A stretch of DNA of 64,000 nt from Pectobacterium polonicum (GTDB lineage: Bacteria > Pseudomonadota > Gammaproteobacteria > Enterobacterales > Enterobacteriaceae). The stretch is taken from positions 156,401 to 220,400 of the forward strand of contig NZ_RJTN01000005.1 in the NCBI RefSeq assembly GCF_005497185.1, given 5' to 3'. Made by a program: the position numbers and the translations under genes. This document shows, one piece after another, positions 55,677 to 64,000 of this stretch. The notes under the pieces were generated by a model. The model had not been told where the DNA came from. It did no database searches and was given only the letters and a program-made list of their open reading frames with translations. Each line of letters starts with the position of its first letter. The stretch's first letter is position 1.

Positions 55677-57771
55677 TCGAATAACCCAGCGTCATCGTGC
55701 GGCCGCGCCCAGAGAAATAGCGCGTATCGTTAACAAGCCCCGCCTGCGAATAGTAGGTGATGTACTGTTTATCCAGCAGGTTAGCCACCGCAACGTTGAG
55801 GCGACCATATGGCAGCTTGTAACCCACCGCCGCATCCATCAACAGGTAACCGTCAAACGCCATGCCTGCATCGTCAAAGCTGCGGCCAAAGGCATAATTT
55901 GCCTGCACGAACGAGCTCCATTTATCGTTCCAGTTCGCCGACCAACTGGTGATCAGACGATCCGGCGCGATATCCAGACCATTGAATTTTTTATCCACTT
56001 TACCATCACCGTCGTTGTCATACTTCCCTTCACTGTGCGCGTAGGAGGCATTAACTTTATGCTGCTCGTTGATCTGATAACCAGCACTCACTTCCACACC
56101 ACGAATCTGCGTACGCTGACGATCGGACAAAAATACACCACCGCTCTCTCTAACACGCTCACCCAGCTTCGATTTGGACTCATAGTAGCTAGCTTCAAGA
56201 TCAAACTTATCCCGTTTAAAACGGAACCCCGTCTCTACGTTATCCGTCACAATCGGCTTAAAACCGTCAAAATTTTTCAGGCTGACACCCGTGCGGTTGA
56301 TGGAACGCAGCGCGCGACCCACGTCCGGCATTCCAAACCCTTCCGAGTAGTTAGCAAACAGACTGAGTGAATTCGTCGCGGCATAGACGATACCGGCGTT
56401 ATACAGCGTTTCATTAAATTTCGGACTACCGCCTTGTACCGTAACGCTGTTGTTAGACGCCAGTGTTTGATAATCGTTGACTTGGAGTTTAGCAATTTCA
56501 TGGCGTACGCCCGCGTGTAGCGTAACGTTATCCAGCAGTTGATATTCGCCCTGAATAAACGGCGAATAGTTGGTGTATTCCATCTCCGGCACATAGGTAC
56601 GCTTAGTCAGGTAGAGATCCTGCTTGCCCTTATCGTACAGCGTATCGAAACCCACCGTCACTTTCAGCGTGTCGTCCAGCAGGTCATCTTTGGTCAGCGC
56701 CAGCTTGGTACCATATTTATTGGCAACCGATCGGGATTGTTCATAAAGCGTACCCCGGGGGGCAATCGCTGGATCTTGGAAAGTATTTGAAATCGTTGCG
56801 CCAAACAGCGCTTCATAGCGTTGATTAAACACCAGTGCGGACAGCTTCATCCCCGCCAAATCGTGGTGTTCATACGTTAAGCCCGTTGTCCAAATGCTGT
56901 TATTCGGTGCCTCACCCGGCGGCGTACCGCGTACCGACGTGGTAGGAATACCGAGCCTGCGCACGCCATCGACGCTGAGGTAGTTATTTTCACCTTTGAT
57001 GTGATAGCGATTGACGCTCAGTTGAACGCGCTGATAGTCATCCAGCCAGTACCCGACTTTCGCTAACAGGTCGTAAGCGCGGGAGTCCATGGTATCGCCC
57101 TGGGTATTATCCACACCGACGGGACGATTGTTGCCGTCCAGATACAGCCCCTGATTCTCATAGCCAATCGAGAACAGGTAATCGAGATAGTCTTCACGCC
57201 CATCAACCCGATAGGTGGTTTTATAGCTGGCGGTTTCACCGCGAATCTTCTCGGTTGGGACTGTTGTTTGCACGTTGACGTGCTGATTAAACGAACCATT
57301 TTCCGGTCGACGGGTGATGATATTGATCACCCCACCCGTTGCCCCCATCCCGTTAGTCGCATTGGCACCATGAATCACTTCAATACGTTCGACCATCGAG
57401 TAGTCGACGGTATGCATCTCACGTCCGGTGGGGCGCAAAGGATTGGATTGCGGAATGCCGTCGATCATCACCAACGCCGCACGGCCGCGGAAAGTTTCAC
57501 CGCTGCCGCTCATTTTCTGCCGGCTGGGGGAGAACGAAGGCAGCAGATTGCTCAGAATTTGCGACGAGTCAGAGGTGACCTGCATCTGCTGCTCGATTTG
57601 CTCCTTAGTAATGACGGTGACCACCTGCGGCGCTTTCTGCTGCTGGATATTCGAGCGTGAGGCGGTAATCACCATCTCATCGCCGCTCGCCTCATCCTTT
57701 TTGGTCGTGTCATCCTGTGCATACGCCGGAGCAATCAGCACGCATGGCATCAATGCGAGTAAAGTGCGCAT
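55666..57771 (-). CDS. TonB-dependent ferric-siderophore receptor (IutA-like)
   Basis: A protein of 701 residues with a signal peptide ending PAYA. A TonB box (EMVITASRS) is followed by the plug domain (GETFRGRAALVMIDGIPQSN, ATGGVINIITRRPE) and a 22-strand barrel ending in a C-terminal Phe (GYSIDF). The barrel end NLLDKQYITYYSQAG and SGRGRTMTLGY recall the aerobactin/rhizobactin receptor group, and the FhuF partner fits a hydroxamate siderophore. No siderophore synthesis genes are present, so uptake of a foreign siderophore is possible. The start is taken at 57771; the frame is open to 57825. Confidence 0.9.
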   Translation of the reverse strand: MRTLLALMPCVLIAPAYAQDDTTKKDEASGDEMVITASRSNIQQQKAPQVVTVITKEQIEQQMQVTSDSSQILSNLLPSFSPSRQKMSGSGETFRGRAALVMIDGIPQSNPLRPTGREMHTVDYSMVERIEVIHGANATNGMGATGGVINIITRRPENGSFNQHVNVQTTVPTEKIRGETASYKTTYRVDGREDYLDYLFSIGYENQGLYLDGNNRPVGVDNTQGDTMDSRAYDLLAKVGYWLDDYQRVQLSVNRYHIKGENNYLSVDGVRRLGIPTTSVRGTPPGEAPNNSIWTTGLTYEHHDLAGMKLSALVFNQRYEALFGATISNTFQDPAIAPRGTLYEQSRSVANKYGTKLALTKDDLLDDTLKVTVGFDTLYDKGKQDLYLTKRTYVPEMEYTNYSPFIQGEYQLLDNVTLHAGVRHEIAKLQVNDYQTLASNNSVTVQGGSPKFNETLYNAGIVYAATNSLSLFANYSEGFGMPDVGRALRSINRTGVSLKNFDGFKPIVTDNVETGFRFKRDKFDLEASYYESKSKLGERVRESGGVFLSDRQRTQIRGVEVSAGYQINEQHKVNASYAHSEGKYDNDGDGKVDKKFNGLDIAPDRLITSWSANWNDKWSSFVQANYAFGRSFDDAGMAFDGYLLMDAAVGYKLPYGRLNVAVANLLDKQYITYYSQAGLVNDTRYFSGRGRTMTLGYSIDF

Positions 57772-58003
57772 CTGGTTCACTGTCCTTCCCCTTTGGTTAA
57801 GTATCCAACCGTCAATAAAAGCCATTACCGGTGACGGGTGGCTTATCTAAAAAACAGGCACCACGACACGGACAAAAAAATGCCAAAATGCTGCGCTTCA
57901 CGCGAAACATCTTGGCGGGTGATGATCCGTTCAGACATTGAACACAGGGTTTCTCACCTCTGTACGCCGCGTCAGTGCTACCAGATCACTCTATAATTGC
58001 TAA

Positions 58004-58018
58004 TAATAATTATTATCA
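58004..58018. promoter_or_regulatory. Fur box upstream of the siderophore receptor
   Basis: On the minus strand, TGATAATAATTATTA matches the 7-1-7 Fur consensus TGATAAT-N-ATTATCA at all but one position. The surrounding AT stretch (58001-58020) extends it. It lies 233 bases upstream of the receptor start and would repress the operon when iron is plentiful. Confidence 0.85.
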
Positions 58019-58134
58019 TTTAATGAAATGAATTACAATATTGCTACATTTTCAATTATTTTATTTAAAATCAAAAACATAATCACAACACAAGCGGAGG
58101 TATCTGAAAGTATCGACCGGATGTGACGTATTTT

Positions 58135-58150
58135 TGTGAACTCGATCACT
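58135..58150. promoter_or_regulatory. CRP-like site upstream of ybhG
   Basis: TGTGA-N6-TCACT matches the CRP consensus TGTGA-N6-TCACA at nine of ten positions. It lies 158 bases before the ybhG start and 364 before the receptor start. Either direction could be controlled. Confidence 0.5.
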
Positions 58151-58264
58151 ATAAATCGTCATAAACCCCTGTAACCCGTCATATGATTAATAACCTCCAG
58201 AAATAAGAGACGACCTGCCCTCTTAACGGCCTGCGGGATCGCTACCGCCGACAAGCACACCGCT

Positions 58265-58304
58265 GACAAACAAGGAACTATGCTTGATAAACAAGGAACT
58301 ATGC
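58265..58304. repeat. 21-bp tandem repeat carrying two copies of the ribosome site
   Basis: GACAAACAAGGAACTATGC (58265-58283) and GATAAACAAGGAACTATGC (58286-58304) repeat with a period of 21 bases. Each has AAGGA and an ATG in a frame other than ybhG. The true ybhG ATG (58308) lies just after the second copy. Confidence 0.8.
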
Positions 58305-58307
58305 GTG

Positions 58308-59336
58308 ATGAACAAGAGAAAACTGGCGTTCGCCGCCCTCGTCCTTATCCTGCTCGGCGCGGGTTACGGCTTTTATCACCATCAGAAGCAGCAGGAAAAA
58401 CCGCTCACGCTCTACGGCAATATCGATATTCGCACCGTCAATCTGGCCTTTCGCGTCGGCGGCAGACTGACAGAGTTGAACGTAGATGAAGGCGATGCCG
58501 TACAGGCCGGCCAGCCGCTGGCAACGCTCGATGCCGCGCCTTACCTGAATGCACAACATCAGGCGCAGGCAAATCTCGCCAGTGCGCAGGCACAGCTTCA
58601 GCTTGCGCAGGAAGGCTACCGGCAGGAAGAGATCGCGCAGGTGCGATCTCAGGTCGTCCAGAGTCAGGCTGCCTATGATTACGCCAACAGCTTCTACCAG
58701 CGCCAGCAAGGGCTGTGGGACAAACGCGCCATTTCCGCCAACATGCTGGACGACGCCAAAACAGCACGTAATCAGGCGCTTGCGACACTACAGGCAGCGA
58801 AAGACAAATTAACCCAGTTTGAGCGCGGTAATCGGCCACAGGAAATCGCCGCGGCACAGGCGACGGTAGCACTGGCCGAAGCCGGACTGGCGCAGGCGGA
58901 ATTGGATAGGCAGGACACGGAACTGCTGGCTCCTTCTCCCGGCGTGATCCTCACTCGCGCCGCCGAAAAAGGCAGTATGCTGGCATCGGGCAGTACCGTT
59001 TTCACCCTATCCCTCACTCGCCCGATTTGGGTTCGCGCCTATGTGAGCGAGAAAGATCTCGGTCGCGTTGTGCCCGGTAGCCAAATGCTGATTTACACCG
59101 ATGGCCGTCCAAACCAGCCTTACCATGGCAAAATCGGCTTTGTCTCGCCAAGCGCCGAATTCACGCCGAAAAGCGTCGAAACCGAAGATCTCCGCACCGA
59201 TCTGGTTTACCGACTGCGCATCGTGGTTAACGATCCCGATGACGGCTTACGACAAGGGATGCCGGTCACGCTGCGTTTTGAAGGCGTGCGTGATGAAGAG
59301 GTCAATCGCGCTATCGAGCCCGTTCGCCATGACTGA
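58308..59336 (+). CDS. ybhG: Membrane-fusion protein YbhG (HlyD family) of an efflux ABC system
   Basis: A protein of 342 residues. One N-terminal membrane anchor ([18 protein letters not shown], about 5-23) is followed by the lipoyl half ([20 protein letters not shown]), a coiled coil and the barrel half ([32 protein letters not shown]). It matches E. coli YbhG closely through its length. It joins the inner-membrane ABC complex to an outer-membrane channel. AAGGA lies 10 bases before the ATG. The stop overlaps ybhF by 8 bases. Confidence 0.93.
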   Translation: MNKRKLAFAALVLILLGAGYGFYHHQKQQEKPLTLYGNIDIRTVNLAFRVGGRLTELNVDEGDAVQAGQPLATLDAAPYLNAQHQAQANLASAQAQLQLAQEGYRQEEIAQVRSQVVQSQAAYDYANSFYQRQQGLWDKRAISANMLDDAKTARNQALATLQAAKDKLTQFERGNRPQEIAAAQATVALAEAGLAQAELDRQDTELLAPSPGVILTRAAEKGSMLASGSTVFTLSLTRPIWVRAYVSEKDLGRVVPGSQMLIYTDGRPNQPYHGKIGFVSPSAEFTPKSVETEDLRTDLVYRLRIVVNDPDDGLRQGMPVTLRFEGVRDEEVNRAIEPVRHD

Positions 59337-61071
59337 CGCTCCCACACATATTTCGCTGAACGGACTGGAAAAACGCTTTGCCGGACAGGAAAAGCCCGCG
59401 CTTGCCAGCCTCACCGCTGAAATATACAGCGGTGCCGTGACCGGGCTGGTTGGCCCCGACGGCGCGGGGAAAACCACCCTGCTGCGTATGCTGGCGGGAT
59501 TGCTAACCCCCAGTCACGGCACGTTACGCGTCGCCAACCTTGACCCCATCAACGAGGATCGTCAGCTCCATGCCATTTTGGGCTATATGCCGCAAAAATT
59601 CGGCCTGTATGAAGATCTGACGGTGATGGAAAACCTGACGCTGTATGCCGATTTACGCGGTATCACCGGCGATGTGCGCAAAGAAGCCTTTGACCGTTTG
59701 CTGTCGTTTACCGACCTGACCCGCTTTACCGACAGGCTGGCAGGCAAACTGTCTGGCGGTATGAAACAAAAGCTAGGGCTGGCCTGTACACTGTTGGGGC
59801 AGCCTAAGGTGCTTCTGCTGGATGAACCAGGTGTAGGCGTCGACCCCATCTCTCGCCGTGAGCTGTGGCACATGGTGCATGAGCTGGCTGACGATGGCAT
59901 GTTGATCTTGTGGAGTACGTCTTACCTCGATGAGGCGGAGCAGTGTCGGGATGTGCTGCTGCTAAACGAAGGCGAACTGCTGTATCGCGGTGCGCCACGC
60001 GATCTGACCGCACGCATGGCCGGACGCTGTATTTTGATTGATACCGGCGATCGCCGACATCGGGATGTATTACAGGAAGCACTGCGCCTGCCACAGGTCA
60101 GCGACGGCGTGATTCAGGGGCAGTACGTCAGGTTGATGCTGAAGCCCGACGCGGATCGGGCATCGTTGCTCTCCGCCTTGCATCTGGAGGCTGGCAGCCT
60201 GCACGACACCGATCCACGCTTTGAAGATGCCTTTATCGACCTGTTGGGCGGCGGCCCGGCCAGTGACTCTTCGCTGGCGAGCATCATGCCGCAAATTGAC
60301 GTCAGCGGCGGCGAAACGGTGATTGAAGCACAGGCGTTGACGAAAAAATTTGGTGATTTCGCCGCGACTGACCACGTCAGCTTTCAGGTGAAGCGAGGCG
60401 AAATCTTCGGTCTGCTCGGTCCGAACGGCGCGGGAAAATCGACCACCTTCAAGATGATGTGCGGCCTGCTGGTGCCGACTGACGGCAAGGCGCTGGTGCT
60501 CGATATGGATCTGAAAACCAGCTCAGGCAAAGCGCGCCAGCATTTAGGTTACATGGCGCAAAAATTCTCGCTCTACGGCAACCTGACCGTCGAACAGAAT
60601 CTGCGATTTTTCTCCGGCGTCTATGGGCTTAAGGGCAAAGCACAGCGCGATAAAATGGCCGGAATGACCGACGCCTTCAACTTCCAGCCGATTTATCGCC
60701 AAACGCCGGATGCCCTGCCGTTGGGGTTCAAGCAGCGGCTGGCGCTGGCCTGCGCGCTGATGCACGAACCCGATATTCTGTTTCTCGACGAACCCACCTC
60801 CGGCGTCGATCCGCTCACCCGACGCGAGTTCTGGATACACATCAACGGCATGGTCAATCGCGGCGTCACCGTCATGGTCACTACCCATTTCATGGACGAA
60901 GCCGAATACTGTGACCGCATCGGGCTGGTGTATCGCGGCAAACTGATCGCCAGCGGCACGCCGGATGAACTGAAGCATCAGGCGGCCAGCACACAGACGC
61001 CCTCACCGACCATGGAAGAAGCGTTTATCGCGCTGATCCAGGCCTACGACGGGGAGGCGAAACATGGTTGA
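59329..61071 (+). CDS. ybhF: Double ABC ATPase YbhF
   Basis: A protein of 580 residues with two complete ATPase domains. The first has [19 protein letters not shown] and [11 protein letters not shown]; the second has [19 protein letters not shown] (a variant signature) and [11 protein letters not shown]. It drives the YbhSR permease pair. The frame opens at 59101 inside ybhG; the ATG at 59329 overlapping the ybhG stop is the natural start. Confidence 0.94.
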   Translation: MTDAPTHISLNGLEKRFAGQEKPALASLTAEIYSGAVTGLVGPDGAGKTTLLRMLAGLLTPSHGTLRVANLDPINEDRQLHAILGYMPQKFGLYEDLTVMENLTLYADLRGITGDVRKEAFDRLLSFTDLTRFTDRLAGKLSGGMKQKLGLACTLLGQPKVLLLDEPGVGVDPISRRELWHMVHELADDGMLILWSTSYLDEAEQCRDVLLLNEGELLYRGAPRDLTARMAGRCILIDTGDRRHRDVLQEALRLPQVSDGVIQGQYVRLMLKPDADRASLLSALHLEAGSLHDTDPRFEDAFIDLLGGGPASDSSLASIMPQIDVSGGETVIEAQALTKKFGDFAATDHVSFQVKRGEIFGLLGPNGAGKSTTFKMMCGLLVPTDGKALVLDMDLKTSSGKARQHLGYMAQKFSLYGNLTVEQNLRFFSGVYGLKGKAQRDKMAGMTDAFNFQPIYRQTPDALPLGFKQRLALACALMHEPDILFLDEPTSGVDPLTRREFWIHINGMVNRGVTVMVTTHFMDEAEYCDRIGLVYRGKLIASGTPDELKHQAASTQTPSPTMEEAFIALIQAYDGEAKHG

Positions 61072-62239
61072 AAAAAATAAGGTTGAGCAGGATAAAACCA
61101 GCCAGCGCGGTAGCACGCATTTTTCTGCACGCCGCCTGCGCGCGCTGTGTCTGAAAGAGACGCGCCAAATCCTGCGCGACCCCAGCAGCGGGTTGATTGC
61201 GTTCGTGATCCCGCTGCTACTGCTGTTTATTTTTGGCTATGGCATCAATCTCGATTCTAGCCGCCTGCACGTTGGTATTCTGCTGGAACAACAGAGCGAA
61301 GACGCGCGCGATCTGGCGAATACGTTTGCGGCCTCGCCGTTTATTTCGCCGACCATCAGCAATAACCGCCAGCAGTTAATTCAACAAATGCAGGCCGGCA
61401 GCATTCGCGGCCTGATTGTCATCCCTACCGATTTTGCCGAACGGCTGGCACGACCGGGCGATCGTGCGCCAATTCAGGTCATTACCGACGGCAGTGAACC
61501 CAACACGGCAAACTTCGTTCAGGGGTACGCTGAAGGGATCTGGCTACTGTGGCAACAGCAGCGGGCGGAAGATCGCGGTTATATCTTTGAGCAGCTTATC
61601 GAGGTGCAATCGCGCTACTGGTTTAATCCAGCCGCCATCAGCCAGCATTTCATCATTCCCGGTGCGATTACCATCATCATGACGGTGATTGGCGCGATCC
61701 TTACCTCGCTGGTGATTGCCCGCGAGTGGGAACGCGGGACGATGGAAGCGCTACTCTCCACGCAGGTCACCCGCGCCGAGCTGCTGCTGTCCAAGCTCAT
61801 CCCCTACTATTTCCTCGGCATGATAGCCATGGCGCTGTGCATTCTGGTCTCCACCTTCATCATGCAGGTGCCCTATCGCGGTTCACTGATTTTGCTGTTT
61901 ATTATCAGCAGCCTGTTTCTTGCCAGCACGCTGGGCATGGGGTTGCTGATTTCCACCCTCACCCGCAACCAGTTCAACGCCGCCATGGTCGCGCTGAATG
62001 CCGCATTTCTCCCTGCCATCATGCTGTCCGGCTTTATTTTTGAAATCGACAGCATGCCGGAGTTTGTCCGCGGCGTATCGTACCTCATTCCGGCGCGCTA
62101 TTTTGTCAGCACGCTGCAAACGCTGTTTCTCGCGGGGAATATCGGTACGGTGCTGATGACGAACCTACTGTTTCTCATTCTCTCCGCGATAGTCTTTATT
62201 GGCCTGACGGCCTGGCAAACCCGGCGCAGGCTGGATTAG
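61064..62239 (+). CDS. ybhS: ABC-2 permease YbhS
   Basis: A protein of 391 residues, slightly longer than E. coli YbhS at the N-terminus. It has [39 protein letters not shown] and the transport domain with [20 protein letters not shown]. Six membrane segments are expected (one near the start, five after about 175). It overlaps the ybhF stop by 8 bases. Confidence 0.94.
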   Translation: MVEKNKVEQDKTSQRGSTHFSARRLRALCLKETRQILRDPSSGLIAFVIPLLLLFIFGYGINLDSSRLHVGILLEQQSEDARDLANTFAASPFISPTISNNRQQLIQQMQAGSIRGLIVIPTDFAERLARPGDRAPIQVITDGSEPNTANFVQGYAEGIWLLWQQQRAEDRGYIFEQLIEVQSRYWFNPAAISQHFIIPGAITIIMTVIGAILTSLVIAREWERGTMEALLSTQVTRAELLLSKLIPYYFLGMIAMALCILVSTFIMQVPYRGSLILLFIISSLFLASTLGMGLLISTLTRNQFNAAMVALNAAFLPAIMLSGFIFEIDSMPEFVRGVSYLIPARYFVSTLQTLFLAGNIGTVLMTNLLFLILSAIVFIGLTAWQTRRRLD

Positions 62240-62248
62240 GGAGTGACT

Positions 62249-63385
62249 ATGCTGCATCGTCTGTGGACGTTGATTATCAAGGAACTGCAATCGCTGCTGC
62301 GCGATCCACAAACGCGCTCCATTCTGGTGCTGCCCGTTATCCTTCAGGTTTCCCTGTTTCCTTTCGCCGCGACGCTCGACGTAACCAATGCAACCATTGC
62401 GATTTACAGCGAAGATAGTGGCCCTCATGCGATAGAACTGACGCAGCGCTTTGCCAAGGCAAAATCCTTTTCTCACGTGCTGATGCTGCATAGTCCACAG
62501 GACGTTGCGCCGACGCTGGATAATCAGCATGCACTTCTTATCCTGCGCTTCCCGCCGCAGTTTTCGCGCGATATCGCCAGCGGGAACAGCGCATCGCTTC
62601 AACTGATTCTGGACGGCAGACGCTCCAACAGCGCCCAGATCGCCGCCAACGATGTGCAGCACATCGTGCGTGATTATCAGTTGGAATTACTGGCGACCAG
62701 ATCGGCTCAAAGCGCTCCCAATCAGAGCAATGTATTTCATAACAACAGCGAACTGGTGGTACGCCACTGGTATAACCCGAATCTGGACTACAAATGGTTT
62801 GTGGTTCCATCGCTGATTGCCATGATCGCTACTATCGGCGTGCTGATTGTTACGGCACTATCGGTGGCACGTGAGCGGGAACAAGGCACGCTGGAACAGC
62901 TGCTGGTTTCGCCGCTCTCTACTAGCCAGATATTCATTGGCAAAGCCATCCCTGCGCTGATTGTCGCCACGTTTCAGGCCACGATCGTGCTGCTGGCGGG
63001 CATACTCATTTTCCATATCCCCTTTGCCGGATCGCTGCTGCTGTTTTACACCACGATGCTGATCTATGGATTGTCGCTGGTCGGCTTCGGCCTGCTGATT
63101 TCCTCGCTCTGTTCAACGCAGCAACAGGCGTTTATCGGCGTGTTCGTCTTCCTGATGCCCGCGATTCTGCTTTCCGGCTATGTCTCACCGGTTGAGAACA
63201 TGCCGATCTGGTTGCAGCACATCACCTGGGTTAACCCGATTCGTCACTTCACCGACATCACCAAGCAGATTTACCTCAAGGATGCGGACTTCAGCATTAT
63301 CTGGGGCAGCTTATGGCCGCTGTTCATCATCACGCTGACCACCGGCTCGGCAGCCTACGCCATTTTTAGGCGGAATATTGCTTAA
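62249..63385 (+). CDS. ybhR: ABC-2 permease YbhR
   Basis: A protein of 378 residues, about ten longer than E. coli YbhR because of an insertion near residue 160 ([15 protein letters not shown]). It has [40 protein letters not shown] and the [18 protein letters not shown] segment near the end. GGAG 5 bases before the ATG at 62249 decides the start over a GTG at 62243. It is the last gene of the efflux operon. In E. coli this system affects tolerance to some antibiotics; the natural substrate is unknown. Confidence 0.94.
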   Translation: MLHRLWTLIIKELQSLLRDPQTRSILVLPVILQVSLFPFAATLDVTNATIAIYSEDSGPHAIELTQRFAKAKSFSHVLMLHSPQDVAPTLDNQHALLILRFPPQFSRDIASGNSASLQLILDGRRSNSAQIAANDVQHIVRDYQLELLATRSAQSAPNQSNVFHNNSELVVRHWYNPNLDYKWFVVPSLIAMIATIGVLIVTALSVAREREQGTLEQLLVSPLSTSQIFIGKAIPALIVATFQATIVLLAGILIFHIPFAGSLLLFYTTMLIYGLSLVGFGLLISSLCSTQQQAFIGVFVFLMPAILLSGYVSPVENMPIWLQHITWVNPIRHFTDITKQIYLKDADFSIIWGSLWPLFIITLTTGSAAYAIFRRNIA

Positions 63386-63524
63386 ACATACGCGCGCTAT
63401 TAATGCATAATTGATAATATATTAATTATAATATAATTTTTATATATTGATGCTTAAAATATGAATTGGACATAAAAACAACAGCCAAATTAAGATAATA
63501 AGAAATATAATTCAGGGAAAGGTT
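63386..63524. other. Very AT-rich spacer after ybhR (139 bp)
   Basis: From the ybhR stop to the next start the sequence is almost all A and T, with several TATA-like stretches (63410-63455) that could be promoters. No stable GC terminator for ybhR is seen. The sharp change in composition from the operon upstream suggests foreign DNA begins here. Confidence 0.55.
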
Positions 63525-63914
63525 ATGAATATTCTTATTAGGATTTCCTTCATACTAATTATTTCAATATTACCTCAGGCTTATGCAAACCAATGTGGCA
63601 GTCAAGGCGGAGGATCATGCGCGGAGGGTTTATGTTGTAGCCAATACGGATATTGCGGAAATGGAAAAGATTACTGTGGGGAAGGATGCCAATCGGGAAA
63701 ATGTGATGATAAAGATAAAATTAATCCCGTGGTTTGCCGAGCCGCATGCGCGACAGCAGGAGCTGGTTTTTGTGCCGGCGTTGCAGTATCTTGCGCCGCC
63801 GGCAGTGTGGTTAGTGTTGGCACAGTAACAATCCCTTGTTCAGCGCTGGTAATTAGTAGTTGTGCTGCATCTGGCGGTGGAGTATCAGTGTGTAATGATC
63901 TTATATGTAACTGA
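63525..63914 (+). CDS. Secreted protein with hevein/WGA-type chitin-binding domain and a second Cys-rich domain
   Basis: A protein of 129 residues. A signal peptide ([21 protein letters not shown], cleavage before NQC) precedes a hevein-type domain at 22-61. All eight cysteines are present (24, 32, 37, 38, 44, 51, 55, 60), as are the sugar-binding residues Ser-39, Tyr-41, Tyr-43 and Tyr-50. CCSQYGYCG is the same as in wheat germ agglutinin, and DYCG-G-CQ-G-C also matches it. A short charged linker follows, then a hydrophobic Gly/Ala/Val-rich segment (71-128) with eight more cysteines. This second part loosely recalls small disulfide-rich bacteriocins such as halocin C8, but that similarity is weak. 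The gene is AT-rich in context. Confidence 0.9.
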   Translation: MNILIRISFILIISILPQAYANQCGSQGGGSCAEGLCCSQYGYCGNGKDYCGEGCQSGKCDDKDKINPVVCRAACATAGAGFCAGVAVSCAAGSVVSVGTVTIPCSALVISSCAASGGGVSVCNDLICN

Positions 63915-63945
63915 TAAAATAGAACTGAAATAGCCAGGAGACCAA

Positions 63946-64000
63946 ATGAATAATAAAACATATTTTTACAAATGGATAATATTCGCCTTAGTGTTATTTA
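63946..64000 (+). CDS. Start of a small membrane or secreted protein gene (runs off the right edge)
   Basis: An ATG with a clear AGGAG site 5 bases upstream begins MNNKTYFYKWIIFALVLF and continues past the window. The visible part is a membrane or signal segment. It lies 31 bases after the hevein-domain gene in the same direction, so the two are probably cotranscribed. It could encode an immunity, export or partner protein; nothing visible decides this. Confidence 0.65.
   Translation, partial: MNNKTYFYKWIIFALVLF

Larger units (their letters stand above)
57772..58307. promoter_or_regulatory. Divergent control region of siderophore uptake and ybhGFSR (536 bp)
   Basis: This separates the receptor gene (leftward) from ybhG (rightward). 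It holds a Fur box (58004-58018), a CRP-like site (58135-58150) and a 21-bp tandem repeat at the ybhG start. The TetR-type regulator cecR, which precedes these efflux genes in E. coli, is absent. No coding frame here is convincing. Confidence 0.55.

Noticed and set aside
58280..58489. 69-codon plus-strand frame starting at the decoy ATG before ybhG
   Set aside because: It overlaps ybhG in another frame and its sequence is basic and unstructured. It may be initiated occasionally but is not a gene.
50981..63385. Achromobactin (acr-cbr) locus
   Set aside because: The gene order of receptor and ABC importer is similar, but the receptor looks IutA-like, an FhuF reductase is present and no acs synthesis genes are found.

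Overview
The window looks like the chromosome of a soft-rot enterobacterium, most probably Pectobacterium. The pointers are the metalloprotease cluster prtW-inh-prtD-prtE-prtF, a carotovoricin-like phage-tail cluster beside it, and many housekeeping proteins that read as close relatives of E. coli ones (DinG, DusC, RhlE, PepT, BglX, YbhGFSR). The genus call is an inference from gene content; no rRNA or other taxonomic marker is present.

Layout. 1-14587 (all minus): a contractile phage-tail module with its own lysis cassette but no head, portal, terminase, integrase or transposase gene. It reads as an R-type tailocin rather than a prophage. Transcription runs right to left: holin, transglycosylase, nested Rz/Rz1 spanins, two small Mu-like genes, a terminator, then gp37-like, DUF2635, sheath, tube, tail chaperone (E/E'), tape measure, U, X, D, V, W, J, I and a tail fibre that runs off the left edge. 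14807-21123 (minus): secreted serralysin PrtW, its periplasmic inhibitor Inh and the type I secretion system PrtDEF. 21634-28700: dinG, an AraC regulator with a LysE exporter, a 35-residue membrane protein, idi and bglX. 29063-35382: a class III aminotransferase-fold enzyme divergent from a putative 2-aminoethylphosphonate ABC importer and a DeoR regulator. 35530-50758: mixed metabolic genes, including a GST, pbpG, an FMN-binding protein, cyaB, the S-methylmethionine genes mmuP-mmuM with a MetJ box, dusC, queH, a dppA paralogue divergent from pepT, an AraC/EamA pair and rhlE.

50981-57771 (minus): a complete ferric-siderophore uptake operon (TonB receptor, binding protein, two permeases, ATPase, FhuF-type reductase) behind a good Fur box. 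58308-63385 (plus): the ybhGFSR drug-efflux ABC operon, divergent from the receptor. 63386-64000: a markedly AT-rich stretch with a small secreted protein made of a hevein/wheat-germ-agglutinin-type chitin-binding domain (a plant and fungal fold, unusual in bacteria) joined to a second hydrophobic eight-cysteine domain. A second small membrane-protein gene begins right after it. This last locus is the most unusual thing in the window.

The genes suggest a plant-associated competitor: secreted protease, contractile bacteriocin, xenosiderophore uptake, phosphonate and S-methylmethionine salvage (the latter a plant sulfur compound), and a possible chitin-directed or antimicrobial secreted protein. 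No tRNA, rRNA, CRISPR array or insertion sequence was recognised.
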